Assembly: GCA_022701365.1 (NCBI GenBank)
Contig: JAKUHH010000041.1
Location: forward strand, 558,001 to 622,000
From: Mycocentrospora acerina
Taxonomy: Eukaryota; Ascomycota; Dothideomycetes; Pleosporales
DNA length: 64,000 bases
Direction: 5' to 3'
Positions 10,162 to 22,409 of this stretch are shown in pieces. Positions within the stretch are counted from its first letter, which is position 1; every line of letters starts with the position of its first letter. The notes below the pieces were generated by a model. It saw nothing but the letters and a program-made list of their open reading frames with translations. It made no database searches and was not told where the DNA came from. The position numbers were made by a program, and so were the translations under genes.

Positions 10162-11542
10162 TCATGCACGTAGCGCTTCTACAATCCGCCGAATACCCTC
10201 GTCCACCAGATCCTCTCGTTGCGAAAAGACGACTCTGAACCAGCCTGGCTCTTCGGCACCCACTTCATCTCCACTCACCAGATATATCTTTTTCGCCATT
10301 AGCAGATTGTACACTATACTTGTAATCTCCGGCGTGGCCTGCTGTCGCGTATCCACGACCCCCGCACTCGAATTCTGAAGGTAAAACTTCCCCAAATTGA
10401 CCCAAAGGAAAAACGCTGCATTCACACCAGCCATGTGTTCGATCCCATGCGATTCAAGTATACGGACACACCGCGCGTATGCATCCGAGAGACGTGTGCG
10501 GTTCGTCTGGATGAAGGTGTCGACAAACGATGTATCAGACAAGAGTTGCACCGCGGCGTTTTCGGAAAGAGAAGATGGCGAGGAGTAGAGACTGCATGAT
10601 TGGCATGCTGAGAGGAAGGCTGGGTTTGACGGTGAGAGAATAGCGCCTAGCCTTATGCCGTTTGCGCCAAAGTCTTTGGACATGCCCCACAAGACGTGGA
10701 CGAGGGAGGGACTGATGATGCTGTTCATGTCAATCGACAAGACGGATTCAAACGCCACGGGTTTGTGAGGCATGGTGTCTACGTTGTTTTCCCACACGGA
10801 GAGTGCGTAGATTTCATCGCTGATGAGGTGGATCTGGTACTTCTCGCACAGCCGCATCAGCCCGATGATGGCGTCTCTCGAGTAGCACCGTCCCAGGGGG
10901 TTATGCGGGTGGCAGAGGAGTAGTGCGCGGACTGGCACGCCCAGTTGGTTTGATTTCAAAAACGCCTCCTCGTACTTGTCGACGCAGTCCACTCCACACG
11001 GATCAACGTCGCCAAAGGACACCGGAACAACCTTGACCCCGGTTCTCAAGCTGACGTCTGGTAAGAAGGCACGGTAGTATGGCTGTCCTAGCAAAATGCA
11101 TTCCCCTGGATTGGCAAGACCCCACGCACAATGCTCAATCGCTGCAGACACGCCGTTCGTGACAAACACGTCTTCAGGCTTCAACTTCGCTACAGGACGT
11201 AGATGAGTGTTCAAAAACGTAGCCATCACTGATCTGACCTGCTTTGATCCAAAAGGCCCATCGCCATACGTCAGACCCCTCGCTGCGGAATCGACGAGAG
11301 ATTTTGAATTGATGAATTCGCGTATTTGGTCGTGCATGAGCGAGTTCTCCGCTACACCGAGAGACACGTAGCCATTAGGATTAGTACTTGGGTCCCACAG
11401 ATTGGCGATTATATCCCAGAGACCCTACATGGTGTTAGCAGGTGTGGTAAGAAATATTGAGAAGGGAGATAGATGGACGCACATCTTCTTTGACGTCAAT
11501 GGTACTTGCGTCGGTACCGCGAACGGAGAGGTTTGAACTCAT
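10162..11542 (-). CDS. ACC-synthase-like class I/II aminotransferase
   Basis: PLP-dependent fold-type I enzyme of the ACC-synthase-like aminotransferase family; the same family includes pathway enzymes such as GliI. Two exons, 11542-11483 and 11424-10162, give 440 aa. Exon 1 encodes MSSNLSVRGTDASTIDVKED, and the splice continues GLWDIIANLWDPSTNP and then SLGVAENSLMHDQI, a family hallmark. The PLP-binding features are PYYRA, the Asp/Tyr of ISDEIYA (about residue 223), the Schiff-base lysine in WGMSKDFGANGIRLG (about K270), and a C-terminal arginine in GWFRVVF. It is probably cytosolic. Two CGGYATCCCAC elements lie 330-390 bp upstream. The exact substrate (true ACC formation, C-S lyase or transaminase) cannot be told from sequence. 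Confidence 0.9.
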
Positions 11543-13882
11543 TGCAAGGTGGATGTAATCTGTTGGCAGAAAAACCAGAATTGAATTGATTAGGATAGGA
11601 AGAAAATTCTTTGTGCGATATCTACTTTATGAGCATCATCTGCTTGGACATCTGATCTAAACTACTTGCGAAATGCGGGGGGGTTTCAGAGGAGTGAATC
11701 ACGATACCGTGAACCTCTCCGGCATCGGATCCATTGCTAGTGACGTTGTACTACAAAATATTTGTCCACTGTTGGCATGAAAGTATAGTCATGACTGTTG
11801 ACACACTGACTTGGGGTTCGCGAGGTAGTGACGTGGGCTTGGTTAGGGCGCCACAATCGTTCAAGAATCACGTCGGCATCCCACTTGCGCTACTGGGATT
11901 GAGAGCTAACAGTTACCATCGGTATCCCACCTGCTCCTGCTCGATACCTGGCAAGTCACCTGACCGTGGATCCAGATTTCCCCAGTACCTACAACTTTTT
12001 TTTTCCAACGTTAATCTCTCTACTAGGCTGCAAATGGCTTGTAGACTTGTGCACCTTGCATGTCCGCTCGGTCGGTCCCAGAGATTTGTCTGCCATCTGG
12101 TTCGGCATTTAATGTCCAACAATAATGAAGTTGGTAGTCGTCCTATGTTGAATTTCTCGTAAACCAGACTCATCATAGTTGCTCATAATGCTAGGCTCCA
12201 TCTTCCTTGACTTAGAGGTCCAAGTTCTTCAGAAATGCCAGCTATAATACACTAAATAATATCATTCAGATGCTGATACAGGACTTGACGTTAGTATGGT
12301 ACTGGTTTAAAATAGCCTAATATCGTGACCAAAGCTTAATAAAGTTCATTGTAGGTAAAAGAAGTTGTAAAAATAATATTAATAAGACTCAGCAAAGTGA
12401 ATCCAGAGCTCGATTACAAGCTTCAACTAACTACTGCTATATATATCATATTAAACATAGTACACTTGATTAAGTATTCTTGTGCTTACTTTCTGGTATA
12501 ATTGGGGTCGTTGCATAGTATCAATAGCAAGAACAGGACGCCTGACCATTAGATGTTAAGCCTTCCAGCAAATATCTAGGTTTTTGTTAGACTGTTACGT
12601 TCTTTTGGCATAAGAGATAGGTTGCAAAAATTGTCATATTATCTACACATGAACATCCAGGATATTAGATTAATCTATATCTTAGACTGTCTCTATGCCC
12701 TATAGGTGACTCTGTATAGAAATTAAATCACTTTGATCAATAAATCAATCAACGAACTGCATTTGACTACCGAAGATAAACTAGCTGTTACTAGCTCATG
12801 TCACGCAACGTGGAGCAAGAACACACTGTACTGTTCTACTGAACAGACACATGACAACACAAGCAAAAACCCCCCAACTGGCAAAGGGTAGAAGGCACGC
12901 AGAAGAGAAAGGCTGGTAACGATACTATCTTAAACAATATATAAAAGGCTTCTATAATAGCAAGATTTTATGTAAACATCTATAGCTTAGCTTGTTATTA
13001 GACAAAACAAGCGGCTTTCAACAAACGTTCGGCTAATTTATTATATTATTTAACAAAAGTATGCATGTACATTATCTTACTATTTCCTGCGTTGCTACCT
13101 AAAATTCAAGACGTTAAGTTAGCAAGTAGTGTATTTTGGTTAAATGACACCATTTTTTACGAGAGCTTAGTGTAACGATTACATCGCGATCCCTATCCGA
13201 CCTAGTCAGATATCAGGAACTATCACTAATTTCCAAGTGCCCTTGCCCCTATTTGCAACTGCCCTAAGCTGTAGTATATGAGAGCGTTGAGAGCGAAGCT
13301 ATGCAGAGTAGTTTTTCTGTATCCTTTATACAAGATCCATCGGTGTAGAGAATTATATCTTTTTTTTTTTTGAATCTTTTATCCTAGAACTCCTGTATGC
13401 GACGTAGTAGACTAAGGCCATATTTTGATCTTTCTCTTCGTGCCGGCGTCGTTGCACTTAGTAAATTAATAGGAAACACAACCGATATAATAATTTTCAT
13501 CACGTGCATTTGAGAAAAAAAGTTCTCTTTAAATGTCAATCGTCTTAAATTTCAAATTATTAATCTAAACATAGCTTTTAAAGTAGATGTAAACCAGATA
13601 AAAAATTGGATTAGTTCTTTATAGGTGGCAACGAAGTGATTCTGCGTACTGAGCGCACAGACACTGTATTTCGTCCAGCGCTAAGATTAAATGTACTATC
13701 GGCGACATTGTACTACAGATAACCGAGGTTAACAGTCAGATAGTGCTGTTAACATCAATCTGTCAACAACCAATAATTAAAACATTTTGTGAATATCTGC
13801 TTACGTTCACTAAAACCTAGGACTCTCTAGAATTTGACATAACTGGCAGATTTCGTGGTTTTTCATTTTGTGCCTCCTTATT
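11543..13882. other. long AT-rich intergenic region
   Basis: A 2.3-kb region with no coding signal. It is strongly AT-rich from about 12200 to 13870, with many stops in all frames, consistent with decayed or RIP-affected DNA. The proximal part, up to about 11930, is the aminotransferase promoter and carries two CGGYATCCCAC sites. Confidence 0.55.
11874..11930 (+). promoter_or_regulatory. CGGYATCCCAC array 1 (2 sites)
   Basis: CGGCATCCCAC at 11874-11884 and CGGTATCCCAC at 11920-11930, start-to-start 46 bp. They lie 332 and 378 bp upstream of the aminotransferase ATG (minus strand). The first is followed by TTGCGCTA. A CGG core with a fixed flank resembles a Zn2Cys6-type site; binding is an inference. 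Confidence 0.55.
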
Positions 13883-14929
13883 ATGGCTTCTTTACAGTCT
13901 ATCCAGTTGCAAGACGACAAGTTCAGCAGCCTGGGGCTGTCAAAAGCAGTCCTTAATAAAGAAAGAGTTGTTTGCTACAGTCGTTCTTTGGGTAGTGCAT
14001 CGAAAGAGAATCCAATCTTCGTCTTGATCCATGGATATCCGCAGTCGGCGTATATGTATGCTTCTACCTCTCCTCTAAATAGTCACGGAAGCTTAACCAG
14101 AACTAGGTGGCGGCATATCATCTCTCTCCTGCCCGAAAATGCCCCAGTCTTCGCTCCCGATATGCCAGGATATGGAGCCAGTGCAGCGATCGTCAACAAC
14201 GATAAACTGAGCGTCGGCAACGTCATCATGGCTGCACTTAAAACAGAAGTCGAGAAGACAGTCAAAAGCTCGTCTAATTCCAACATACCAGTCATAATCG
14301 TTGGTCACGATCGAGGAGCACGCGTCGCACATCGTTTAGCTGTGAGTGGATGCGAGGGGCTGGATATTCATGGTGTATGCTTCATCGACATTGTTCCAAC
14401 AAGCACACAATGGAGTAGCTCCGAATCGCCTTTACAGACCGCAAAAGATATGACAGGTTATTTTCACTGGCCATTTCTTGCCAATGTAGACCTCGCAACA
14501 CGTATGATCTCCTCTTTCGGCGGCTCCGCCTGGTGCACTGAGATGATTGAGCTTGCAGCTGGGAAAAATCCCTCTAGCTTACGTAGTCTCAAATCCGACA
14601 ACAGTCTTGCCGTTTACAGTGGATTTTTTGAGGAGGAAAAAGTAATCAGGGCGGGCTGTGAAGATTACAAACACGGCGCTACGACAGACCTGGAACTGCA
14701 GAAGAAGGACCAAGAGGAGGGAAAAAAGATTAGCTGTCCCTTGTTACTTCTTTATAGTCAAAGCTTTATTGGTAGTCGATACGATTTTGGCACCGTTTGG
14801 AGGGATTGGGTTAATCAGGGTGTAGAAATTCAATGCCACGGCTTAGAGAGCGGAATAGGGCATTTCGGAGCCGAAGAATCACCCGAGGAATGTCTTAGGA
14901 CGATTATGGAGTGGTCAAAAAGATTGTAA
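13883..14929 (+). CDS. alpha/beta hydrolase (epoxide hydrolase/haloacetate dehalogenase-like)
   Basis: Two exons, 13883-14055 and 14107-14929, 331 aa. The 51-nt intron (GTATGC...AACTAG) is a multiple of three and stays open, so naive calls would retain it. Splicing restores HGYPQSAYMWRHIISLLP. The oxyanion segment is HGYPQS (H50). The nucleophile elbow is GHDRGARVAHR with Asp126, the Asp nucleophile of epoxide hydrolases and fluoroacetate dehalogenases rather than a Ser. The catalytic His is in SGIGHFGAEE (about H310), with MPGYG following strand 4. Substrates of this subgroup are epoxides or activated halides; the specific one is unknown. The start is the first ATG, giving MASLQSIQ. The gene sits alone between AT-rich spacers. 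Confidence 0.88.
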   Translation: MASLQSIQLQDDKFSSLGLSKAVLNKERVVCYSRSLGSASKENPIFVLIHGYPQSAYMYASTSPLNSHGSLTRTRWRHIISLLPENAPVFAPDMPGYGASAAIVNNDKLSVGNVIMAALKTEVEKTVKSSSNSNIPVIIVGHDRGARVAHRLAVSGCEGLDIHGVCFIDIVPTSTQWSSSESPLQTAKDMTGYFHWPFLANVDLATRMISSFGGSAWCTEMIELAAGKNPSSLRSLKSDNSLAVYSGFFEEEKVIRAGCEDYKHGATTDLELQKKDQEEGKKISCPLLLLYSQSFIGSRYDFGTVWRDWVNQGVEIQCHGLESGIGHFGAEESPEECLRTIMEWSKRL

Positions 14930-15608
14930 AAATGGTATTATCCAGCAGCGTTTGTATAGACGACGAAACCTCGAGGAGGTGTTCCCGTGATGTTATCATC
15001 CATTTGAGTGAGGGTATTGCAAGCTTGAAATCTACCTTGTTTCAAAATGAATGCTAGGCAAGCTTCGATGATTGTAATGCTGTCTTCTAGATCGTAATAT
15101 TGTGGTATCAATCAACGCTAACTTTTGAACTGGCAAGGATCCACCATCTTCATCCAACGAGCTCAAGGTAGTTTTTCGCTGTTCTCATTTCAATCACTTC
15201 TTCAGCATTGTACTAATAAGCATGCTGGGCTATAGATTCCAGCTGATTTTGTCCTGATCCTTACAAAAACTAACTCACAGTAACAACATATTGATCTGAT
15301 TTTGGCTGAGATGTTCAGATTACTAGCAAATTATACCTTTTCTGATAGCAAGTCTAATCTGTGTAGCTCATTTATAACTCAAGAACTTATCATCATTTTT
15401 CTAGTTACTGTAACGTTCAGCTGCAAGATGATTTCCTCTGTGACGTTTTTTTGACTGACGAAATATACTAGAGGAATTGCCAGCGTGAACATTTCGTCGA
15501 GTTGTCATCACTGATTGTGTTTTGGAGTAGCACTGTTATCGTTTCGAAGGAGTAAGACGACTCTAACTTGCTTAATATTGGTTCATCGTTGTTAATGAAA
15601 AAGCTCTT
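14930..15608. other. intergenic, nothing recognised
   Basis: Convergent 3' ends of the hydrolase and the methyltransferase are separated by about 680 bp of AT-rich sequence with no ORF or repeat that I can identify. Confidence 0.5.
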
Positions 15609-16657
15609 CTATGATACATGTTGCCAAACACTGACACAATCGCGCACGACCTCATCGACTATACCCATCCTATGCGTCCTCTTCGGGACATAATGTGCGA
15701 TGCGTCTTAGTGCCGTACTGCTTTCCGCCCTGTTTGTCTTGACAACTACACCTGATTCATCATACGAGATGTCCTTACCAGGCTGCTTGAGTAATTCGAC
15801 GTGTACGATAGGAGGCAGCGGCCATGGCGGACCAGCCGCTGAAGCGAGTTTATGGGTTGGGAACTCGAGACAGATCAATACACCCGTAGGTGAAAGCAGT
15901 TGAGAAACACGAGCCGCCCATGATGGCCGAAGCGAAGGAGGGAGGGCGCACAAGAACTAGCGAACAAACAGTCAGCATAGAAAAGATAGCACGGCTACAA
16001 GAAATCGCAAAAATTTGTAGCCGATGAATGGTGAAGTCAACATACCGTATTGTCGTATATCACATCAAACCCTTCAAACATACTTTCCGACTCTGCCCAG
16101 CCACTGATCCCACTCAGCCATTCGTTGCTGAAAAAGTCCCCGAGAAGACATACCATCCTCCCTACTTCTGATGTCTCGGACCCGCGCGTCGCAGCAAGGT
16201 ACTCCGCCTCCAGCGGCCCCTCGCCCGGATATTCAAGATACTGATTCGCTGCGTCGGCTGCGTGCAATGACACTTCCAATCCATACGCATCATATCCGTG
16301 AGCAGCAAAAAGTGCTATATCGTACCCTACGCCGCATCCTGGTACTAATACGCGTTTCTTGGTTCCATTTTCATTTGACGGACTTGGAAGTGTGACGGAC
16401 AGTGGTTGCGGGATTGGTGTTTGTGGTGCGCCAAATGAAGGGTTGGGATCAGACGATACGGGTGGCGAGCGAGGATGGGAAAGCAAGTCTATGAGCGCAG
16501 GGTTCGCGTGGCCTTTGTTCCAAGGGAGAAAAGTGCCTTCTTTCCATAGTCCGTCCCATCGGCTGGCTTGCGCAGAATCTGGTACATCTTGGAATACTGA
16601 GCTGAGGCGGTCTCGGTTCTCTGACATTTGCTGGGTGGGGAGATTGGTCGATGCCAT
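15609..16657 (-). CDS. TPMT-family thiol/thiopurine-type S-methyltransferase
   Basis: SAM-dependent methyltransferase of the thiopurine S-methyltransferase/HOL family, which methylates thiols, halides or thiopurines. Two exons, 16657-16046 and 15956-15609, give 319 aa. Family features in order: WDGLWKEGTFLPWNKGHANP (substrate/SAM entrance Trp residues), SAM motif I VLVPGCGVGYDIALFAAHGY, acidic ribose binder in YGLEVS, LLGDFF, FDVIYDNT spliced to FLCALPPSLRPSWA, then VLICLEFPT. An inserted Pro/Ser-rich loop (about residues 75-95) is a common fungal variation. Thiol methylation would fit the glutathione enzymes nearby, but that link is inference. Confidence 0.9.
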
Positions 16658-17339
16658 GGCGAATGAAGATTGTGTGGTTTGATGTTGAGGAAAGAATCAA
16701 GCTGTGACGATTGGTATTTAGAGCTGGGCGAGTGTCATTGGTTGGAGATGACCTGGAATGCGTGGACAAGTTTTCAAATGGAAGAAACGAACAAATTTGA
16801 AGAGAGATTGCCAGCTGGGTAAGAGTTGATGGAGTTTAAAGGTAAAAGCTATGCATAGATATTTTTAGAAAAAGAAAATTCCCGAAGAAAAATACTTACA
16901 AATGCAAATTCGTCAGCTCCAGAACGGGTTAATCCATTTCTACACAAGTTGAAATGGTGGAGGATTCAAAAATCAACGACGTCGTTGTCTTACTCTTCTG
17001 CACGTTCTGACATGCCTTGCAATTTGGACCATACCGATAAAGCACACAAATTTGATGTTTACATAATCACGAGAAAAATCTTAAAGTTAAATCAACGTGA
17101 ACTTTAGAATTTACTAGTGAACGTTGTCATTTGTACTTTAATCGTGCAGTCTATATTCATGTGTGTACTATGTAACCGGCCAATCCTGAACCCGAATGAA
17201 CTGTTCTCGCATCACATGCAACCATACAATTTTGGCCCTGTTCACTTAGTATTTGACGTTCAGTTTGGCGGAGAAGTGCCTCCGTTCCATGCGCTTGTTC
17301 TTGAACTTCTTAGGGTAGCCTAAAAATCAACTGCAAGAA
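16658..17339. other. intergenic, nothing recognised
   Basis: Promoter of the methyltransferase and the 3' side of the MDR gene. No CGGYATCCCA site and no gene were found in about 680 bp. Confidence 0.5.
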
Positions 17340-18554
17340 CTACTCGATCGTGACACAGACCTTGCCGATGTGTTTTTGAGCGCCCTGTAGGAATGGTTAG
17401 CTGTAACGTACAAACAATGTCTAGCCATGAAATTGCGAAACCTACCAAGTGCTCAAAGGCCTCTTTCACTTGATCAAGCTTGAATACTTTGCTATCCACC
17501 ACTGGATGAATATCATTCGTCTCAAAAGCTGTCACCATATCTTCCATTTGAGCTTTAGAACCCACGTAGATGGCCCGGATAGTGCACATGCTAGACAAAG
17601 CATCGAGGGCACTGGGGCTTTGTTCACCAGAACCACCCCCGAGAAAGCCGATGAGGGTGATGATGCCCTCATACTTGATTGCTTTCAAGCTCTCTCGAAA
17701 TGTTCCGAAGCCGCCAACCTCAAGAATGTGGTCAACACCAGCTTCATTGGGTGTAAACTTTCGGGCAAGTAGGCCCCACTCAGGATTTGTCTTGTAGTTG
17801 ATGACATGGTCAGCACCCAATTTCTTAAGCATCTCAGCCTTCTCAGGAGAAGATGTGGTTGCGATAACTTTCGCCCCGGCAACTTTGGCCAACTGTCTTA
17901 ATTAGCCAAAACAAACTAGGCGAAGGATCTGATGATCTTTACCTGCAATGCGACCACGCTTACGCCTCCTGTACCTTGGATGAGTACCGTCTCGCCAGCT
18001 TTAAGGGGCCTCAATCCGTACAGAGCGTTCCAGCTTGTCAAGGCCGCTCCAGTGAGCGTGCTCGCCTCCACATAATTCAAGTTACTGGGTGCACGAACAA
18101 CGCCATTTTCATTGAAAACGGCATACTGGCGTAGAGTGCCATCGATTGTGCCGCCTAAGCCGGTTGCTGCAGTGACTGGGTCGACGGGTCCATATTGATG
18201 ACCCTGATTGAAGAGTGTGATAACCCGGTCTCCTCTTTTCCATTTGCTGACTCTGGGACCAACTCCGATCACCTCACCAGCACCATCAGATGCAGGGACA
18301 ACTGGCAGCTTATACGGAAGGAGAAAAGTTCCCTATTCACAGAGAGCGTTGGTAAGCGCCAGGCAAAATTCAGATAAGCCTTGCAGACGTACCTTTGGAA
18401 TCGCAACATCTCGGTAGTTGAGAGCGGCAGCATGCATTTTGATAAGAATGTCATTTTCTCCAACGGTGGGTATCTCCGCATCAACGTACACTACGCCATC
18501 AAGACCGTGCTTGTCACTGTTGACGACCCACTGCTTCATAGTTGTCGGAGCCAT
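17340..18554 (-). CDS. MDR-superfamily NAD(P)H alcohol/quinone oxidoreductase
   Basis: Medium-chain dehydrogenase/reductase. Four exons: 18554-18393, 18332-17943, 17892-17446 and 17384-17340, giving 347 aa. The N-terminal GroES-like domain begins MAPTTMKQWVV and contains ALNYRDVAIPKGTF, where zinc-dependent ADHs would have catalytic Cys/His, so it is a non-zinc type. VPASDGAGEVIGVG and KWKRGDRVI follow. The Rossmann motif is LIQGTGGVSVVALQLAKVAGA, interrupted by intron 2. The C-terminus is GAQKHIGKVCVTIE, encoded by a 45-nt last exon. The gene is divergent from glutathione reductase, with a four-site CGGNATCCCA array in the 890-bp shared promoter. The reaction is probably NAD(P)H-linked reduction of an alcohol, ketone or enone. 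Confidence 0.9.
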
Positions 18555-19444
18555 TTTTTTTACTACGAGTAAGACAATACAAGCCAAAGAGGTTGGGAGT
18601 AACGTTAAAATATTGATTTGCCAAAAATATTCGTCAAGTATAGTATTAGTGCTAGAAGCGGCTGTTATGCAAATACAAGCAGTCATATTCACTAATAAAT
18701 ATACAAGGGAAAATAATCAAGGCTACGGACGCATAGAGAATTTTTTTAAATTGCTTAGTCGATCAAAACCATGAATTTCTGTTGGATTCCTACGTCAAGG
18801 TGGACAACAATATGACCAAGCTCACGAATACTGCCACGCTAATGTGCATATCCCAAAGCGGTTAGCCGTACCAAGGCGCCGCGACGGGATCCCACCCGCG
18901 CTAACAACAACCAAAAGCTTTTTTTGCCACCGGCATCCCACCAGCACCCCCTATCAGCTTCGGTATCCCACCAACTCCGTGTTTCAAGTTTTGCTGCACA
19001 AGCCGTATCCCATTACCGCTTAGTCGCTAGCTCAAGATGCTTTTATGACGCAGCATTGAATGCATACATTTTGAACTTCTGAGAAAAGCGAATTACAAAG
19101 TGGTACCCAATTATGATCACTTGACTTCAATTTTATGCGCCATATGCTACATTTTAAATTGGGAAACTCGTTTTCAATACAGATAGCTAGGCCCTAGCCT
19201 AATTTTATTCAAGTGAAAAAAGCCATGTAAGGGATGGCTAGACAAGCAGGAATCTAGGTACTCTGCAGTGCACGCTACTGAATAATATCCCACTCTCTTA
19301 AATTGTGTACCTTTCATAATTTGCTTTTGTTTCCTCTCGTTAGAATATTTGAAATCTATTTGTTACCTTGATATATTCCTTTTCAATATTACGTTCAAGG
19401 GGTTGCTCTGAGCTCGCAGATATCACTTTTCCTTTTCCACCCTC
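18555..19444. promoter_or_regulatory. bidirectional promoter MDR / glutathione reductase
   Basis: An 890-bp interval between divergent start codons, holding the densest CGGNATCCCA array of the window (18885-19013). The flank nearer the reductase has CT-rich runs. No coding sequence was seen. Confidence 0.55.
18885..19013 (+). promoter_or_regulatory. CGGNATCCCA array 2 (4 sites)
   Basis: CGGGATCCCAC 18885, CGGCATCCCAC 18931, CGGTATCCCAC 18961 and the variant CCGTATCCCAT 19003, all in the same orientation. The first spacing is 46 bp, as in arrays 1 and 3. A weaker ATATCCCA lies at about 18848. The first site is followed by CGCGCTAAC, which links it to the second motif family. The sites are 331-459 bp upstream of the MDR start and 432-560 bp upstream of the reductase start. 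Confidence 0.6.
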
Positions 19445-20893
19445 ATGCCTTCAAGTTCTTTAAAATATGACTACGTTGTCATAGGAGGCGGCAGTGATGG
19501 CCTTGGCTCCGCCAGACGTGCTAGTGGTGCCTATGGCATCAAAACACTTGTTATTGAGAGCAAGCGTATTGGAGGAACCTGTGTCAATGTTGGGTAATGA
19601 TCTCTGATTCAACTATGAGCGATTATGCTGACCTGAAGTAGCTGTGTGCCTAAAAAGGTGACGTGGAATGCCGCGGCCATTGCTGAAGGTTTCGAAGACG
19701 CAAAATCTTACGGTTTTACCTTCGACAACTTGTCCTTCAACTGGAGTGGCATGAAGGCCAAGCGAGACAGGTACCTAGAACGACTGCGAAATATGTACGG
19801 GACAAACCTAGCCAAAGAGAAGGTGGACTTTATCAATGGCCGAGCCAGTTTTGTCGATGCGAATACCATTGAGGTCTTGCTTGATGATGGTGGAAAGCAA
19901 ACAGTCAAAGCCAAGCATACTCTGATCTCTGTTGGCGGTCAACCTTGCATCCCTGATATTCCTGGGAGGGAGCATTGCATCGATAGTGATGGTTTCTTCG
20001 ACATCAAATACCAGCCTGAGAAAGTTGTCATCGTTGGCGCTGGCTACATCGGCGTCGAAATATCAGGCATTTTCCAAGCCTTGGGCACAGAAACCCATCT
20101 CTTCATTCGTGGAGAAAAGGTGTTACGTTCATTCGACCCCATGGTTCAGGATATCATCACAAATGAATACGAGCAGCGCGGTGTCAGTCTTCACAAAGCC
20201 TCGGCAATCACTAGAGTCGAAGATTCAGGCAACGGCAAGAAGCGTGTCTTCTGGGATGAAGGCCATCAAAAAAATCTCTGTATCGAAGACGTCGATCACG
20301 TCCTCTTCGCCATCGGCCGTTCGCCCATGATCAACGGCCTTGGTCTAGAGAACACAGGAGAAATAAAGCTTGACGAGAACAGGCACATCGTTGTTGACAA
20401 ATATCAGAACACCAGTGTTAACAACATCTATGCACTCGGTGATGTGTGCGACAAGGGCTTTGAGCTGACTCCTGTTGCTATCGCCGCAGGCCGCCGTCTC
20501 AGTGACCGTCTGTTTGGTGATAAGCCGGATTCTCACTTAGTATACGAGAACATTCCCTCTGTCGTCTTTGCTCATCCAGAAGTAGGTACTGTTGGATTGA
20601 CTGAGCCGCAGGCACGCAGTCAATACGGAGATGCCGTCAAGATCTACAAAACAGAATTCACGGCTATGTATTACTCGATGATGGATGCGGAGAACAAAAA
20701 GCCAATGGCATTCAAACTCATCGTAGTAGGCCCAACGGAGAAAGTTGTTGGTTTGCATTTGGTCGGCATGGATGCTAGTGAGATACTCCAAGGCTTTGCT
20801 GTAGCGGTCAAGGCTGGCGCAACCAAGGCAGATTTTGACAACTGCGTGGCCATACACCCGACCAGCGCTGAGGAATTGGTGACAATGAAGTAG
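19445..20893 (+). CDS. glutathione reductase (NADPH), GLR1-like
   Basis: Class I pyridine nucleotide-disulfide oxidoreductase that regenerates GSH from GSSG. Two exons, 19445-19593 and 19642-20893, 466 aa. The FAD motif is VVIGGGSDGLGSARRA (residues 11-26), with Asp18 where most homologues have Gly. The redox disulfide is CVNVGC (C46/C51), whose codons are split by the intron, followed by VPKK. The NADPH motif is VIVGAGYIGVEISG, and the basic segment HLFIRGEKVLRSFD selects NADPH. The second FAD site is NIYALGDV, and the catalytic His-Glu of the partner subunit is in HPTSAEELVT at the C-terminus. There is no mitochondrial presequence, so it is probably cytosolic. If the fungus also has a housekeeping copy, this one is a dedicated paralogue; that needs the rest of the genome. 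Confidence 0.93.
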
Positions 20894-21130
20894 GAGATTA
20901 TGTTGCTATCGTGTTACGATGTCATGAGTCAATCGGGCTGTTCGGACTTGGAGAAACGCACTTGTGCTTCGATGCGCAAAGCGGAAGAATTTGTCTATGT
21001 GCAAACAGGTACTGGCCATCACGCTGCTTTTGCTTCAAAACTATGGCTAAGGGGAAAATATAGTTACGGATTTTCTATAAAAAATTCCATGTTAAGCAAT
21101 CGTAGTGAGCGCACACAATCCGCCTTGTCT

Positions 21131-22409
21131 TTAAGCACTGTGCGACCAGTTACAGATCCAGTTCATCTCGTTGTCGCAAATTTGATTTCCATTTGCTTTT
21201 TCTTCTTCCACCATCCTGATAAGTTCAGGGACAGATTCTGCGTTCCAAAAATGATCGCTAATCGGAACTGAAAACTGCAGATCCTGTAATGAAAGTAGGC
21301 CTGCACCACCATCTTGACTTGAGACCTGTGTTTCACGATACATCTTCCAAACATGATACAGTGTTAATGCAAACCGCTTCGTTTCTTCAATACCGATCCA
21401 GATATGAGGGGCAGTGTCAGGCGTGAACTCGGCTTGCTGGTATTGCGCAAGCATATTTGGATAGCTAAACATGCCTCTCATAAAACTGTTCTTCACAAGA
21501 GCAACTAGAATCTCATCATCGGCGGCAGGGAGTATTCGATCTGAATATGAGCCATTCGAGTGCCGATTACCAGCCGTTAGTGGAAGCATGATGTTCAGTA
21601 GGATTGCCTGAAACGTGGCTATTGGCCATGCTGAGGCCTCAGTAATCTGGGACCCTGAAAAGTCCCACGTGTCCTCAAAATGTGTCAGTGGTTGATCAAA
21701 CAAAAGTAATGATAAGTTCGCACATACACGTTGTAGATGAATAGATGCCATCAGCGATTGATGTATTTCGATTGCAGCATCATGAGCGCTTTGCTCCTCG
21801 CTAAACCACAGGCCTACCATTACAACTGACTGGACGAGTATCTGTAACTCCTTTTTGGGTCGAAATGTCGACTTGTGAAGGAAGGACCATGTGGGATGGA
21901 AGTTTTTGAAATATATGTCGATGTAGCTATGGAACTCAGTAATATCCAGACTATATTTAGTTTCGATTCTCTGGTCAGGCAACTCGTGCGGCTGCTCATG
22001 GTGTTCTGAATCGGTGACTGCGCCAGCGGTAGTATTTTCGTATGAGCACGACCACCCGCGATCCAAGCAGGAAGCGCACGGAAGCGCTCTGCTGCACTGA
22101 GTTTTACGAATTTTACAGCGAGCGCAAGCTCGGAGCGCTCGAGAAGGAATCGACTCCATTCCCTCATGGTATCGTGTAATATGGCGATGTAGTGTGTCTC
22201 TATGAGTTCTACATGTCAGCACAATACTTACCGCAAAGAAGGCGTAGTGCTTACCTTCGACCAAGTATGGTTTCACAATAGGGGCAAGGAAATTCCTTTG
22301 CTTGCAAATGCTTTGTCAAATGCCGATTCAAGTGCTCCCGACGCTGATAACTCAAGCTGCATTCTGGCCATGAGCATTGGAAGGGAGATGATGGGTTTTC
22401 GGATGTCAT
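21131..22409 (-). CDS. C2H2 + Zn2Cys6 dual zinc-finger transcription factor
   Basis: Two exons, 22409-22255 and 22208-21131, 410 aa. The first exon is easily missed: it encodes MTSENPSSPF and a complete C2H2 finger (C12, C17, H30, H34), then the start of a second finger (CPYC, C42/C45) that intron 1 splits. Exon 2 completes it (TLHRHITRYH) and continues into a Zn2Cys6 cluster, CARCKIRKTQCS...CASC...C (C80-C106). The rest is a shortened fungal-specific regulatory domain (FHPTWSFLHKSTF, LVQSVVMVGLW, IGIEETKRFAL). It ends NEMNWICNW, close to where related proteins end. It lies directly after the reductase (convergent) and is a candidate pathway regulator of the first block. Confidence 0.88.
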
